Origin: Paucimonas lemoignei
GTDB taxonomy: Bacteria > Pseudomonadota > Gammaproteobacteria > Pseudomonadales > Pseudomonadaceae
Assembly: GCA_900475325.1 (NCBI GenBank)
Contig: LS483371.1
Span: forward strand, 2,542,001-2,606,000
DNA length: 64,000 bases
Reading direction: 5' to 3'
Positions within the stretch are counted from its first letter, which is position 1; every line of letters begins with the position of its first letter. Below, in pieces: positions 42,816-52,174 of this stretch. Position numbers and translations under genes: made by a program. The notes under the pieces are model-generated. The model was not told the DNA's origin, made no database searches, and saw only the letters and a list, made by a program, of their open reading frames with translations.

Positions 42816-44240
42816 TTAACGATGCGCGATGTTCTCCAGCGCCAGGTTGCGCGTACGCGGTCCGAAGCGGCCAATGGTAATCATCACAATCAGCATGCTG
42901 CTGACGATAAACGCCAGAACGCCCGGCGTGCCGAAATGCTCCAGAAAGAAGCCAATCAACAGACTGCTGAACACCGTTGACAGACGGCTGAACGAATAGC
43001 AGAACCCCACCGCCCGCGCGCGAATGTTGGTCGGGAACAGCTCGCCCTGATAAGAGTGGTAGCTGAAACTCAACCAGGCATTACAGAACGTGATCATCAC
43101 CCCGCAAAATACCAGGCCCACGGCCGACGTCTGAAAGGCGAACAGCGTGCCGAAAATCATCGAGCCCAATGCCGAGCCCACGATCTGCCACTTGTTCTCG
43201 AAGCGGTTGGCGAACTTGACGAATAACAGCGGCCCCAGCGGGTAGGCAAGGGTGATGATGAAGGCGTAACCCAGGCTGTGGGTCACGCTCACGCCCTGGC
43301 CGGAAAGCAGCGCGGGCAGCCAGTTGCCAAAGCCGAAGAAGCCGATGGCCTGGAAGATGTGAAACACGATCAGCATCAAGGCCCGGCGGCGATAGGGTGG
43401 CTGCCAGATGTCCGCGAAGCGACCTTTGCCGGACACCGCGACCACTTCCGGTTCCGGGGTGTCCAGCGCCTTGCCGTGATCACGCTCGCATCGGGCCTCG
43501 ATGTCATCCATGATCCGTTCGGCTTCATCGAAGCGCCCATGCTGCGCCAGCCAGCGCGGTGACTCCGGCAGCCGTGAACGCAGCCACCAGATAAACAGCG
43601 CGAACACCGCACTGGCGAGCACTACCCAACGCCAGCCGGAGTAACCGAACGGCGCCTGGGGCACCAGCCACCAAGACATCAGCGCCACCGCTGGCACTGA
43701 CAGGAACTGGATGAAAAACGCGAAGGCGAACGCCGAACTGCGCATGCGCTTGGGGACCAACTCCGCAAGATAGGCGTCGATGGTCACCAGCTCGATACCC
43801 AGCCCGATCCCGACCAGAAAACGCATGCAGATGATGCCCAGTGCATCGCTCTGGATTCCCATCAGCACTGTGGCGACCGTGTACCAGATCAGCGCGAAGG
43901 TGAAAATCGCCCGGCGACCAAAGCGGTCGGCGATGGGGCTGAGCAGGCTGGCGCCGAGGAACAGACCTAGAAAGGTCGCCGAGGCGAAGGCTGCCTGGTC
44001 CGAAAAGCCGAATACGCCCTGAGCGCCGGTGGCAAAGATGCCGTCGCGCAATAGGCCGGGGCTGATGTAGGCGGTCTGAAACAAGTCGTACAGCTCGAAA
44101 AAGCCGCCAATAGACAGTAGCGCCACCAGCTTCCACACCGTTGCGACTGCTGGCAGACGGTCGATCCGCGCGGAAATCTGCGCCGCACGAACCGGGTCGA
44201 TGCCGTGCTCACTGAGGTGGGTGGTCGAGGAGGAAGACAT
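42816..44240 (-). CDS. MFS transporter (sugar/organic acid porter type)
   Basis: A 474-residue protein with 12 predicted spans. The MFS A-motif is SPIADRFGRRAIF (between TM2 and TM3); GIGLGIELVTIDAYLAELVPKRMRS in TM4-5 and SRLPESPRWLAQHGRFDEAERIM in the central loop are typical of the metabolite:H+ symporter and sugar porter groups. An unusually long central loop contains CERDHGKALDTPEPE. The N-terminal tail of about 35 residues is cytoplasmic. The substrate is unknown. It is divergent from the Nramp gene. Confidence 0.87.
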   Translation of the reverse strand: MSSSSTTHLSEHGIDPVRAAQISARIDRLPAVATVWKLVALLSIGGFFELYDLFQTAYISPGLLRDGIFATGAQGVFGFSDQAAFASATFLGLFLGASLLSPIADRFGRRAIFTFALIWYTVATVLMGIQSDALGIICMRFLVGIGLGIELVTIDAYLAELVPKRMRSSAFAFAFFIQFLSVPAVALMSWWLVPQAPFGYSGWRWVVLASAVFALFIWWLRSRLPESPRWLAQHGRFDEAERIMDDIEARCERDHGKALDTPEPEVVAVSGKGRFADIWQPPYRRRALMLIVFHIFQAIGFFGFGNWLPALLSGQGVSVTHSLGYAFIITLAYPLGPLLFVKFANRFENKWQIVGSALGSMIFGTLFAFQTSAVGLVFCGVMITFCNAWLSFSYHSYQGELFPTNIRARAVGFCYSFSRLSTVFSSLLIGFFLEHFGTPGVLAFIVSSMLIVMITIGRFGPRTRNLALENIAHR

Positions 44241-44408
44241 ACGCGAGGTTCCGTTATGTTTTGATGCCGTATGGTAGGTTTTTTACAATTGGTAATGTTT
44301 GTTGGTTATGGCTATTTATCTATTAAAGCTGTTCGAAAATGGCGCCTAACTCGGTATTTGAGCAATTTAATTTCGTTTAGCCTTCTTTGTGCTCCTGGCG
44401 CGGATTAT

Positions 44409-44481
44409 GTAGGAGCTGCCGGAGGCTGCGAGGGCGGTGTGCCAGGAATACTCTCTTCGCAGCCTTCGGCAGCTCCTACAG
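44409..44481. repeat. REP pair, GTAGGAGCTGC type
   Basis: GTAGGAGCTGCCGGAGGCTGCG and CGCAGCCTTCGGCAGCTCCTAC arms. It lies in the 325-bp divergent gap 44241-44565, whose left half (44260-44380) is clearly AT-rich and likely holds the promoter of the MFS gene. I saw no Fur- or MntR-like box for the Nramp gene. Confidence 0.8.
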
Positions 44482-44565
44482 GGGGTTAGGCGAATCATGA
44501 GCTGTATCAAGATGTGTCGCAAAACCCTAAGATAAAGCTCCCGTTCCGCTGCCAGCCTGGTTCCT

Positions 44566-45885
44566 GTGACGTTCAAACTCCCCGATACCGCGACCGCCCC
44601 CTTTTGCCCGTCGGCTGTGACGGACAGCGTTTCCATTCCGGCCAACGCTTCGCTGGCGCGCAAGATGCTGCTGTTTGTCGGCCCTGGCCTGCTGGTGTCC
44701 ATCGGTTATATGGACCCCGGCAACTGGGCCACGGCCATCGAAGCCGGGTCGCGTTTTGGTTATGCGCTGCTGTTCGTGGTGGTGCTGGCCAGTTTGTCAG
44801 GCATGGTGCTGCAGAACCTCTGCTCGCGTCTGGGTATCGCCACCGGGCGGGATCTGGCGCAGCTGTCGGCTTCGCGCTACAGCCCTGGTGTCGCCAAGGG
44901 GCAATGGCTGCTGGCGGAACTGTCGATCATAGCCACTGACCTTGCCGAAGTGCTGGGGGCGGCTTTGGCTTTTCACTTGCTGCTCGGGGTTTCAATCACC
45001 ACCGGCGTGGCGCTGACCGCCTTCGACACCCTGATCGTGCTGGCGCTGCAGGGCGCCAACTTCCGGCGTCTGGAAGCTATCGTGCTGGGGCTGATCGCGA
45101 CGATTGGCGCTTGTTTCACGGTCGAGCTGATCCTGATCAAACCCTTCTGGCCCGACGTTGCCGCCGGGCTCAAACCCAGCTGGGACGTGCTGAGCAGTCA
45201 GGAGCCGCTTTACATTGCCATCGGTATTCTGGGCGCGACGGTGATGCCCCATAACCTGTACCTGCATTCTTCGGTGGTGCAGACCCGGGTCAATGGCAGT
45301 GACACCGCGCACAAGGCCAGCGCGATCAAATTCGCGCGCATCGACACCATTGCGTCGTTGAGCCTGGCCTTGTTGATCAACGCCGCGATTCTGATCCTCG
45401 CTGCCGCGGCCTTCCATAAAAGCGGGCATACCGACGTGGTGGAAATCCAGGACGCCTATCACCTGCTTGACCCTCTGGTGGGTGGCGCCGTGGCCAGTGT
45501 GTTGTTCGGGATTGCCTTGCTGGCGGCGGGGCAGAGCTCGACTTTCACCGGCACGATTGCCGGGCAGGTGGTACTCGAAGGCTTCCTGCAGGCCAAGATC
45601 CCTTGCTGGCAGCGGCGCCTGATCACACGGGCGCTGGCCTTGATTCCGGCACTCATTGGAGTGATGTGGCTGGGCGACAGCTCGGTGGGCAAGATGCTGG
45701 TCCTCAGCCAGGTGGTGCTCAGCCTGCAATTGCCTTTCGCCCTCTGGCCCCTGATTCGCTTCACCAGCGACCGCCAATTGATGGGGCCGTTCGTTAATAG
45801 CTGGCTGGTGAAGGTGGTGGCGTGGGGGTTATTCGGACTGATTTCCGCGGCGAACCTGACGTTATTGTGGTTCTGGGTGAATTGA
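44566..45885 (+). CDS. mntH: Nramp-family divalent metal transporter
   Basis: A 439-residue proton-coupled Mn/Fe transporter with 11 predicted spans. The metal-binding helices are present: SIGYMDPGNWATAIEAGSRF (Asp-Pro-Gly-Asn of TM1) and GATVMPHNLYLHSSVVQTR (Met-Pro-His of TM6). Its length and motifs match bacterial MntH. The start is GTG at 44566; the ribosome-binding site is weak (CCTGG region only), so the start is tentative. It is a single gene following a REP pair. Confidence 0.88.
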   Translation: MTFKLPDTATAPFCPSAVTDSVSIPANASLARKMLLFVGPGLLVSIGYMDPGNWATAIEAGSRFGYALLFVVVLASLSGMVLQNLCSRLGIATGRDLAQLSASRYSPGVAKGQWLLAELSIIATDLAEVLGAALAFHLLLGVSITTGVALTAFDTLIVLALQGANFRRLEAIVLGLIATIGACFTVELILIKPFWPDVAAGLKPSWDVLSSQEPLYIAIGILGATVMPHNLYLHSSVVQTRVNGSDTAHKASAIKFARIDTIASLSLALLINAAILILAAAAFHKSGHTDVVEIQDAYHLLDPLVGGAVASVLFGIALLAAGQSSTFTGTIAGQVVLEGFLQAKIPCWQRRLITRALALIPALIGVMWLGDSSVGKMLVLSQVVLSLQLPFALWPLIRFTSDRQLMGPFVNSWLVKVVAWGLFGLISAANLTLLWFWVN

Positions 45886-45938
45886 ACCCCCGGTCACAGG
45901 ATGGGCTCTCATATGAGGACCTATTGGCTGTGACCCGC

Positions 45939-46030
45939 CTGTGGGACCGGCTTTAGCCGGGAATGCAGTGTGTCGGTTGATGCAAATGCAGTGGGTGAAC
46001 TGTCCTCTTCCCGGCTAAAGCCGGTCCCAC
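45939..46030. repeat. REP pair, GTGGGACCGGCTTTAGCCGG type
   Basis: Inverted arms GTGGGACCGGCTTTAGCCGGGA and TCCCGGCTAAAGCCGGTCCCAC flank about 47 bp. The only copy of this subtype in the window; it separates the Nramp and MFS genes. Confidence 0.85.
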
Positions 46031-46057
46031 GAGTAAGCACTGTAAGGAGCGAGCGCA

Positions 46058-47512
46058 ATGACCCTCCAAGACACCGCTCTCCAGGGCCAGATCTTCGAAA
46101 CCGATCTCCCGGCGCGCCTGGACCGTCTGCCCTGGGGGCGGTTTCATACCTTGCTGGTGTTTGCCCTGGGCATCACCTGGTTGCTGGACGGGCTTGAGGT
46201 CACCCTGGCCGGGTCTGTTTCCGGGGCGCTCAAAGCCAGCCCGGCGCTGCAGATGACCAACAGCGATATCGGCCTGGCGGGCGGCGTGTACATCGCGGGT
46301 GCCGTCCTGGGCGCATTGTTTTTCGGCTGGCTGACCGACCGCCTGGGGCGTCGCAAGTTGTTCTTCATCACCTTGCTGTTGTATGTCGGCGCCACAGCCG
46401 CCACGGCCTTTTCCTGGAGCCTGGAAAGCTTTCTACTGTTCCGCTTTCTGACGGGGATGGGCATCGGTGGCGAATACACGGCGATCAATTCGACGATTCA
46501 GGAATTCACCCCCGCGCGTTATCGCGGTTGGGTGGACCTGAGCATCAATGGCACCTTCTGGCTGGGTGCGGCGCTGGGGGCGGGCGGATCGATCGTATTG
46601 CTCGACCCGCAATGGATCGGTGGCGACCTGGGCTGGCGGCTGTGTTTCGGCATCGGTGCCGTGCTGGGGCTGCTGATTCTATTCATGCGCCTGTGGCTGC
46701 CGGAAAGTCCGCGCTGGTTGCTGATCCACGGTCAGACGGCCGAAGCGACACGTATTGTCGAGCAGATTGAAAACCGGCTTCGCGCCCAGGGCCATGAGCT
46801 GGCCCCGCCTCAAGGCCCACCTTTGCGTTTGCATGCCCGGGATCACACTCCGCTCAGGGAAATTTTCCAGACCTTGTTCGTGACCTTCCGCCAGCGGGCG
46901 CTGGTGGGGCTGACGCTGCTCACGGCCCAGGCGTTTTTCTACAACGCGATTTTCTTCACGTACGCCCTGGTTCTTACCGATTTCTACGACGTGCCCGCCG
47001 ACCACATCGGCTGGTATGTGCTGCCGCTGGCGCTGGGCAATTTCTGCGGGCCCTTGCTGCTTGGGCGGCTGTTTGATGTGGTCGGTCGCCGGGTGATGAT
47101 CAGTCTCACGTACGCGGTGTCGGGGATTCTGCTGGCCATCAGCGGCTATCTGTTTCAGCAGGGGCTGATGGATGTCACCCAGCAAGCCATCGCCTGGATG
47201 GTGATTTTCTTTTTTGCGTCGGCGGCTGCCAGTTCGGCGTATCTCACCGTCGCCGAAACCTTCCCGCTGGAAATTCGCGCGCTGGCGATTGCGGTGTTCT
47301 ATGCATTCGGGACGGGACTGGGCGGGATTATCGGGCCACTGCTATTTGGCCGCCTGATCGAAACTCACGACCGGGGTTATCTGTTGATCGGTTATCTGAT
47401 CGGCGCGGGGTTGATGCTGTTGGCCGCGCTGGTGCAAAGCGTTTGGGGCGTGGCGGCTGAACGCAAGTCACTGGAGCAGGTGGCCAGGCCATTGTCCCAG
47501 GCCAGAGATTGA
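46058..47512 (+). CDS. MFS transporter
   Basis: A 484-residue 12-span transporter. WLLDGLEVTLAGSVSGAL in TM1, the A-motif GWLTDRLGRRKLFF, GMGIGGEYTAINSTIQEFTPARYRG and LPESPRWLLIHGQT place it with the sugar porter/metabolite symporter group. In TM7-8 GRLFDVVGRRVMI repeats the A-motif. AAGGAG lies about 9 bases before the ATG. The substrate is unknown. It differs from the MFS at 42816 in sequence and lacks that protein's long central loop. Confidence 0.87.
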   Translation: MTLQDTALQGQIFETDLPARLDRLPWGRFHTLLVFALGITWLLDGLEVTLAGSVSGALKASPALQMTNSDIGLAGGVYIAGAVLGALFFGWLTDRLGRRKLFFITLLLYVGATAATAFSWSLESFLLFRFLTGMGIGGEYTAINSTIQEFTPARYRGWVDLSINGTFWLGAALGAGGSIVLLDPQWIGGDLGWRLCFGIGAVLGLLILFMRLWLPESPRWLLIHGQTAEATRIVEQIENRLRAQGHELAPPQGPPLRLHARDHTPLREIFQTLFVTFRQRALVGLTLLTAQAFFYNAIFFTYALVLTDFYDVPADHIGWYVLPLALGNFCGPLLLGRLFDVVGRRVMISLTYAVSGILLAISGYLFQQGLMDVTQQAIAWMVIFFFASAAASSAYLTVAETFPLEIRALAIAVFYAFGTGLGGIIGPLLFGRLIETHDRGYLLIGYLIGAGLMLLAALVQSVWGVAAERKSLEQVARPLSQARD

Positions 47513-47728
47513 TCAGCAGTCCAGGCGTTGCGCCACGTCGCGCAGGTCAACGGCGGTGGCTTGCAGCTTTTCGATCTGCAGGGCGACGTCGTCAACATCC
47601 TGGGTGTTGACCGAGTGCTGCAGGTAGCGCAAGTGTCCGGCCAGGTTAAGCGACACGCCGTCCAGGTCGCTGGCAGTGCGCTGCAGATCGCCTTGAATGA
47701 CCTTGAGATCTTCGATGTTCAAACTCAT
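47513..47728 (-). CDS. small helical protein of unknown function
   Basis: A 71-residue protein, almost all helix-forming with heptad-like hydrophobic spacing (IEDLKVIQGDLQRTASDLDGVSLNLAGHL and VALQIEKLQATAVDLRDVAQRL; shown in part), so probably a short coiled-coil bundle. The start at 47728 is uncertain: GGAG lies only two bases before it. Its stop is at the base following the MFS stop codon on the other strand. No family recognised. Confidence 0.5.
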   Translation of the reverse strand: MSLNIEDLKVIQGDLQRTASDLDGVSLNLAGHLRYLQHSVNTQDVDDVALQIEKLQATAVDLRDVAQRLDC

Positions 47729-47844
47729 GACTCCAGAAGTCGGCAGGCCCAGGGGCATTTGACGTCCAGGTCAAGGTTTACCATTCAAACGAATAGTTTA
47801 ATGGCACATTGATATATTGCGCGTTTTTTAAACGAGTGTCTTGC

Positions 47845-48051
47845 TCATTCGTCTTCGAGATCGGAATCAGGGTCTGCGTAGGAGTCCAGCAATGCGGCCA
47901 GCGCCAGGGTGCGCTGCAGCCCCGAGGTGGTGGCCATGATCTCGGCGACCGCTGCCATGGCCGTGGCTTTGGCCTGCGCGCGTTCTGCGTCGGTGTTATT
48001 GGGCGTCGCGTCTTGCGCGGCTTCTATGATGGACTCTTCAAAACTGTTCAT
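47845..48051 (-). CDS. small acidic helical protein of unknown function
   Basis: A 68-residue protein MNSFEESIIEAAQDATPNN... ending in an acidic tail DPDSDLEDE, with an alanine-rich helix in between (AVAEIMATTSGLQRTLALAALLDSY). It looks cytoplasmic. The start at 48051 is one of several options (48081 also possible). Its reading frame extends much further upstream without resemblance to protein. No family recognised. Confidence 0.45.
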   Translation of the reverse strand: MNSFEESIIEAAQDATPNNTDAERAQAKATAMAAVAEIMATTSGLQRTLALAALLDSYADPDSDLEDE

Positions 48052-48201
48052 GGAGTGCGCTCTGCAAATGATGCGGGCCATTCTGCCTGATTCGGCTGCC
48101 CAGAGGCAGTCGTCATGGTGCGCTGGGTGATTTTCTTCAATACCCGGATCCGCCTGATCCCTACCTTGATCCGTACTTGTTGACGAATCGAGGGTTATTA
48201 C

Positions 48202-48789
48202 ATGAGTTTGCTGGTTTCCATGGCCGCGTTTGCGCTGGCGTCTTCCATCACGCCGGGCCCGGTGAATATTGTCGCCTTGAGCTCGGGAGCCCGGCATGGG
48301 CTGGGCCCGGCGTTGCTGCATGTCAGCGGCGCCACCCTGGGCTTTACGCTGTTATTGATCCTGATCGGTTTCGGCTTGCATGAAGTGCTGATGCAGTGGC
48401 CGGTGCTGACCCTGGCAATCCGCTGGGCGGGGGTGGCATTTTTGTTGTACATGGCCTGCAAGCTGGCGGTGGATGACGGGCGGCTGAATGCGGACGGTGC
48501 GGGTGGCAAATCGTCGATGCTCAACGGCGCAATCATGCAATGGCTCAATCCCAAGGCCTGGCTGGCTTGTGTTGCGGGGATGGGGGCGTTCGTTGCCAGT
48601 GGCGAAGCTCGGCTGATCTGGCAGTTTGCCGGCATTTATTTCGTCGTTTGCTACCTGTCGCTGGCCTGTTGGGCCTTCGCCGGGACGTATCTGCGGCCGT
48701 ATCTGAACAGCGCTCGAGGCGTGCGGCTGTTCAACCGCTGCATGGCGGCGTTGCTGGTGGGTTGTTCGGTTTACCTGCTTTTTTACTGA
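48202..48789 (+). CDS. LysE/RhtB-family exporter
   Basis: A 195-residue membrane protein with six hydrophobic segments. The N-terminal ASSITPGPVNIVALSSGARHG is the hallmark of the LysE superfamily (Pro-Gly-Pro), and MQWLNPKAWLACVAGMGAF in the middle is the second conserved segment. It likely exports an amino acid or related compound. GAGG lies 7 bases before the ATG. The AraC gene downstream is convergent, an arrangement often seen for LysE exporters, so that regulator may sense the exported compound. Confidence 0.88.
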   Translation: MSLLVSMAAFALASSITPGPVNIVALSSGARHGLGPALLHVSGATLGFTLLLILIGFGLHEVLMQWPVLTLAIRWAGVAFLLYMACKLAVDDGRLNADGAGGKSSMLNGAIMQWLNPKAWLACVAGMGAFVASGEARLIWQFAGIYFVVCYLSLACWAFAGTYLRPYLNSARGVRLFNRCMAALLVGCSVYLLFY

Positions 48790-48807
48790 GCATCGGGTGC
48801 TCTGAGG

Positions 48808-49638
48808 TCACGGCAGACGATATTGCCCCGGCGTCGCCGCCAGGTGTTTTTTGAACACCCGCTGGAAGTGCGCCTGATCGGCAAAGCCCAGCTCCTGCGC
48901 CACGTCGACAATCAGGCTGCCTGCCTTTAGTCGGGTCCGGGCATGCTGGATACGGAGGTTGATCAGATAAGCATGGGGCGTCATGTGGTAGCGCTGTTCG
49001 AAGGCGCGGATCAGGTAGGAGCCGGACAGGTTCGCCGCACTGCACATGTCGTCCAGGCTGATCGGGTGTTTGAAGTGGTCATGGATGAACTGCGCGACCC
49101 GCTCAATACGCTGTATTGCCTGCTCCGGCCTGACCGTTGCAGTCCCGAGGGTCTGCTGCATCAGGGTGAAAAACGAAACAGCGCTGCACTGCTTTTGCAG
49201 CAGTGGTGCGTCGGCGTCTATCAGGGTTTGGTAGAGCCCGGTCAAACCGCCGAACAACGTGGGGTCGGTGCTGTGGGTCGCCGCCAGAGGCTGAAAATCA
49301 TGAGTGGGGTTCAGGCCGAGCTCATGTTGCAGTTTCTTCAGCCATTGGCTATCCACATACAGCATCAGGTACGCCCAAGGCTCATCGGCGATTGGATTAC
49401 AGGCGTGGACTTCGCCGGGGTTCATCAGCACCACTGTGCCGGCCTGTACCTGCTGGCAGGTCTTTTCATGCAGATAAGTGCTCTGCCCAGCGGTGATCGC
49501 GCCGATGGAAAACACCTCATGGGAATGCCTGGAATAACACAGCTTGCGACCATCACCCACTGAGCGCGCCTCGATGAAAGGCAACCGGTCGTCGCGCCAG
49601 AAGAAGGGGGCGGCGGATGGGCTGAGCTGTGCGTCCAT
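48808..49638 (-). CDS. AraC-family regulator (cupin sensor)
   Basis: A 276-residue regulator with an N-terminal cupin sensor (RHSHEVFSIGAITAGQSTYLHE, then VLMNPGEVHACNP) and a C-terminal pair of helix-turn-helices (SLDDMCSAANLSGSYLIRAFE and DVAQELGFADQAHFQRVFKKHL). It is of the AraC_binding type and differs from the two AraC_N regulators at 9499 and 12670. The start at MDAQLSPS (49638) is preferred because AGGA precedes it; an ATG at 49656 is possible. It is convergent with the LysE gene, 18 bp apart. Confidence 0.88.
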   Translation of the reverse strand: MDAQLSPSAAPFFWRDDRLPFIEARSVGDGRKLCYSRHSHEVFSIGAITAGQSTYLHEKTCQQVQAGTVVLMNPGEVHACNPIADEPWAYLMLYVDSQWLKKLQHELGLNPTHDFQPLAATHSTDPTLFGGLTGLYQTLIDADAPLLQKQCSAVSFFTLMQQTLGTATVRPEQAIQRIERVAQFIHDHFKHPISLDDMCSAANLSGSYLIRAFEQRYHMTPHAYLINLRIQHARTRLKAGSLIVDVAQELGFADQAHFQRVFKKHLAATPGQYRLP

Positions 49639-49666
49639 GTCGTTGGATCCTGTCAATGTGCGAATC

Positions 49667-49761
49667 CCTGTGGGAGCGAATTCATTCGCGAAGAGGTCGG
49701 TACATCCGATAGAGGCGTGTCCGCTGTACGGCAGTCTTCGCGAATGAATTCGCTCCCACAG
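49667..49761. repeat. REP pair, GTGGGAGCGAATTCATTCGC type
   Basis: Both arms intact, about 45 bp between them. It sits between the AraC start and the LysR stop. Confidence 0.85.
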
Positions 49762-49791
49762 ATCGGGTGTCTGGCCTGAGAGCGCCTCGAT

Positions 49792-50691
49792 TCAAACGAT
49801 ATTGTGCTCGGCAATCAACCCCTGCAACCAGTCCATGAACACCTTGCAGCGTTGCGGCAGATGGTGGCGATGGGCGTAGAGCAGGGAAATCTTCATCGGC
49901 GCCGGGCGATAGTCGGGCAGGATCTCGATCATATCGCCAGCGATCAAGTGCTTTTTCATGCCCATGCGCGGTGACTGGATAATACCCAGATTGCCACGGC
50001 AAGCCGCTTCGTATGCCTGCACATTGTTCACCGCCACACTGCGCGGCATGGGCAGCGTGCGGGTCTTGCCGTCTTCCTGATACTCGAACACCGCCGTGTT
50101 CGAACCGAATGCCATCACGTAATGGATCAACTGGTGGTGCTGCAGGTCAGCGAGGGTCTGGGGTATGCCATGGCGTTGGGCGTAGCCTGCACCGATGCAA
50201 TTGACCATGTCGAAATCGCCGAGGCTGCGCGCCACCAGCGTGGTGTCCGGAAGATCGCCGACCCGAAGCACGCAATCGAAGCCGTCGCGGATCAGATCCA
50301 CCCGGCGGTCACTGCTGCTGATCTCCAGGTCAATGCCCGGGTGCAGTTCGAGAAACTCACTCAGGCGCGGCAGCATGATGTTGTGCGCCACCGCCGTGGG
50401 CATGTCGACCCGCAAGCGCCCGCTGAGGGTTGCATCGGTGCGGAACAGGCCTTCAAGCTCGTCCATTTGCGCGAGCATGTCTTTGCTGCGCGCATACAAC
50501 ACCTCGCCGTCCGGCGTGGCCTGCACCTTGCGCGTGGTGCGCAGTAACAGGCGGGTGCCGAGCAATTCTTCCAGCGCCTGGACATGTTCGGAGACCGTCG
50601 AGCGTGGCAGGCTCAAGGCTTCGCTGGCTTGAGTAAAACTCGACAGCTCAGCGACGCGCACGAACGAGCGTAGCAATTCCAGCTTGTTCAT
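49792..50691 (-). CDS. LysR-family regulator
   Basis: A 299-residue regulator starting MNKLELLRSFVRVAELSSFTQASEALSLPRSTVSEHVQALEELLG (helix-turn-helix: SFTQASEALSLPRSTVSEHV). The effector domain follows, with LRVDMPTAVAHNIMLPRLSEFL. It is of the large CrgA/DmlR-like group that commonly regulates a divergent oxidoreductase gene. Here the divergent SDR at 50852 is the likely target; 160 bp separate them. The start at 50691 is chosen by homology. Confidence 0.88.
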   Translation of the reverse strand: MNKLELLRSFVRVAELSSFTQASEALSLPRSTVSEHVQALEELLGTRLLLRTTRKVQATPDGEVLYARSKDMLAQMDELEGLFRTDATLSGRLRVDMPTAVAHNIMLPRLSEFLELHPGIDLEISSSDRRVDLIRDGFDCVLRVGDLPDTTLVARSLGDFDMVNCIGAGYAQRHGIPQTLADLQHHQLIHYVMAFGSNTAVFEYQEDGKTRTLPMPRSVAVNNVQAYEAACRGNLGIIQSPRMGMKKHLIAGDMIEILPDYRPAPMKISLLYAHRHHLPQRCKVFMDWLQGLIAEHNIV

Positions 50692-50851
50692 GGCCAATCT
50701 CCACACTAAAGGGTCTGACGGATTATTCGACTCAAGCGACCAGTCATTTCGTTTTCCGACGGTTTATCGCACGGCCAGCGAACAATAGACTTTTCCTCAC
50801 GCGCTGAACACAACCCGACTCTCTGAACGCACTAAGCCGAGGAAATACATC

Positions 50852-51610
50852 ATGAGCAGAAAAATCGCACTCATCACCGGTGCCAGCCGTGGACTGGGCA
50901 AAAGCACAGCGCTGCATCTTGCTGCCCAGGGCGTGGACATCATTGGGACCTATCAGAGCCGAGCGGCTGACGCTCAAGCCACGGTTGCCGAGATTCAGGC
51001 ACTGGGTGGCAAGGCCCACATGCTTCAACTGGATGTCGGCAAGAGTGATACGTTCGACGGCTTTGCCGAACAACTGGGCAGCGTGTTGAAGGACGTCTTC
51101 AATGCCGAGGACTTTGATTTTCTGGTCAACAACGCAGGGGTCGGGATCTATAGCAACATTGCCCAGACCACCGAAGATCAGTTTGATCAGTTAGTGAATG
51201 TCCACTTCAAAGGGCCGTTTTTCCTGACTCAGAAGCTTTTGCCGCTGATCGCTGACGGTGGCCGTATCGTCAACCTGTCCAGCGGCCTGGCGCGCTTCAG
51301 CATGGTGGGCTACGCCGCTTACGCCTCAATGAAAGGCGCGATTGAAGTCTGGAGTCGTTACCTGGCCCAGGAACTCGGCCCGCGACGCATTAATGTCAAC
51401 GTGCTTGCCCCAGGCGCAATCGCGACGGACTTCGGCGGCGGCACGGTGCGCGATAACCCGGACGTCAACAAAATGATCGCCTCCAGCACAGCGTTGGGAC
51501 GGGTGGGCGAGGCGGATGATATCGGTGCGGCAATCAGCATGCTGCTGGGGGAGGGCGGCAAGTGGATCAATGGCCAGCGGATCGAGGCGTCGGGCGGGAT
51601 TTTTCTGTGA
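50852..51610 (+). CDS. short-chain dehydrogenase/reductase
   Basis: A 252-residue SDR: ALITGASRGLGKSTALHLA for the cofactor, FLVNNAGVGIYSNI, and the catalytic LSSGLARFSMVGYAAYASMKG. It shares VNVHFKGPFFLTQKLLPL and the ALGRVG and WINGQRIEASGG segments with the SDR at 10523-11266, so the two are paralogues. AGGAAA precedes the ATG. Likely under the divergent LysR regulator. The substrate is unknown. Confidence 0.88.
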   Translation: MSRKIALITGASRGLGKSTALHLAAQGVDIIGTYQSRAADAQATVAEIQALGGKAHMLQLDVGKSDTFDGFAEQLGSVLKDVFNAEDFDFLVNNAGVGIYSNIAQTTEDQFDQLVNVHFKGPFFLTQKLLPLIADGGRIVNLSSGLARFSMVGYAAYASMKGAIEVWSRYLAQELGPRRINVNVLAPGAIATDFGGGTVRDNPDVNKMIASSTALGRVGEADDIGAAISMLLGEGGKWINGQRIEASGGIFL

Positions 51611-51625
51611 TGTGAAACGATGACC

Positions 51626-51700
51626 CTGTAGGAGCTGCCGCAGGCTGCGTAAGGGTGTTTCCTGACACACCGCTTTCGCAGCCTGCGGCAGCTCCTACAG
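51626..51700. repeat. REP pair, GTAGGAGCTGC type
   Basis: Nearly perfect arms GTAGGAGCTGCCGCAGGCTGCG and complement, between convergent genes (SDR and RcnB-like). Confidence 0.85.
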
Positions 51701-51711
51701 GGGGACGCCGA

Positions 51712-52032
51712 TCACTTTTTGATCGGCACAATCTCGGTGATCTGGCTGTTGGTGATCTGCACCTGCACGTACTTGTCGTTGATTTTCACCCACTGTGATT
51801 CTTTGGCGGGTTCTTTCAGGCCGCGCTTGGACCAGTCTTTGAGCGCTGCTTCAGGGCGGCGGAATTTTTCCGGGGCGCGGGAGCCGAGTTCCAGGTCATG
51901 CATGTTGTCCTTGGATTCTTCGACTTTCGGCTCAGGGGCATCTGCAGCGTGAACGGCAAGGCTGGTCACGGAAACGCAGCCAGCGATAGCCAGACATGCG
52001 ATGAGTGATTTGCTCTTCATGAGGCTCTTCAT
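51712..52032 (-). CDS. RcnB-like periplasmic protein
   Basis: A 106-residue exported protein: signal peptide of about 29 residues ending VHA, then SRAPEKFRRPEAALKDWSKRGLKEPAKESQWVKINDKYVQVQI (in pieces RAPEKFR, DWSKRGLKEPAKESQWVKI), which is the RcnB pattern (DW...RGL..P..G..WV...Y). RcnB proteins modulate nickel and cobalt efflux in enterobacteria, but most pseudomonad members are uncharacterised. AGGAG lies 8 bases before the ATG. No metal transporter is adjacent. Confidence 0.75.
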   Translation of the reverse strand: MKSLMKSKSLIACLAIAGCVSVTSLAVHAADAPEPKVEESKDNMHDLELGSRAPEKFRRPEAALKDWSKRGLKEPAKESQWVKINDKYVQVQITNSQITEIVPIKK

Positions 52033-52174
52033 ATAAGTACTCCTGGGCTCAGTGCTGAATGCTCTGTCTAAGCCTTAGGACCACCGCAATAAAAAATCAT
52101 TCGGTTTTTGATGATGGCTTTGCGCTGCCAGTTGGCGCATTCGCCCTCATGCCGAGGGCGAATGACAGGGTGGA

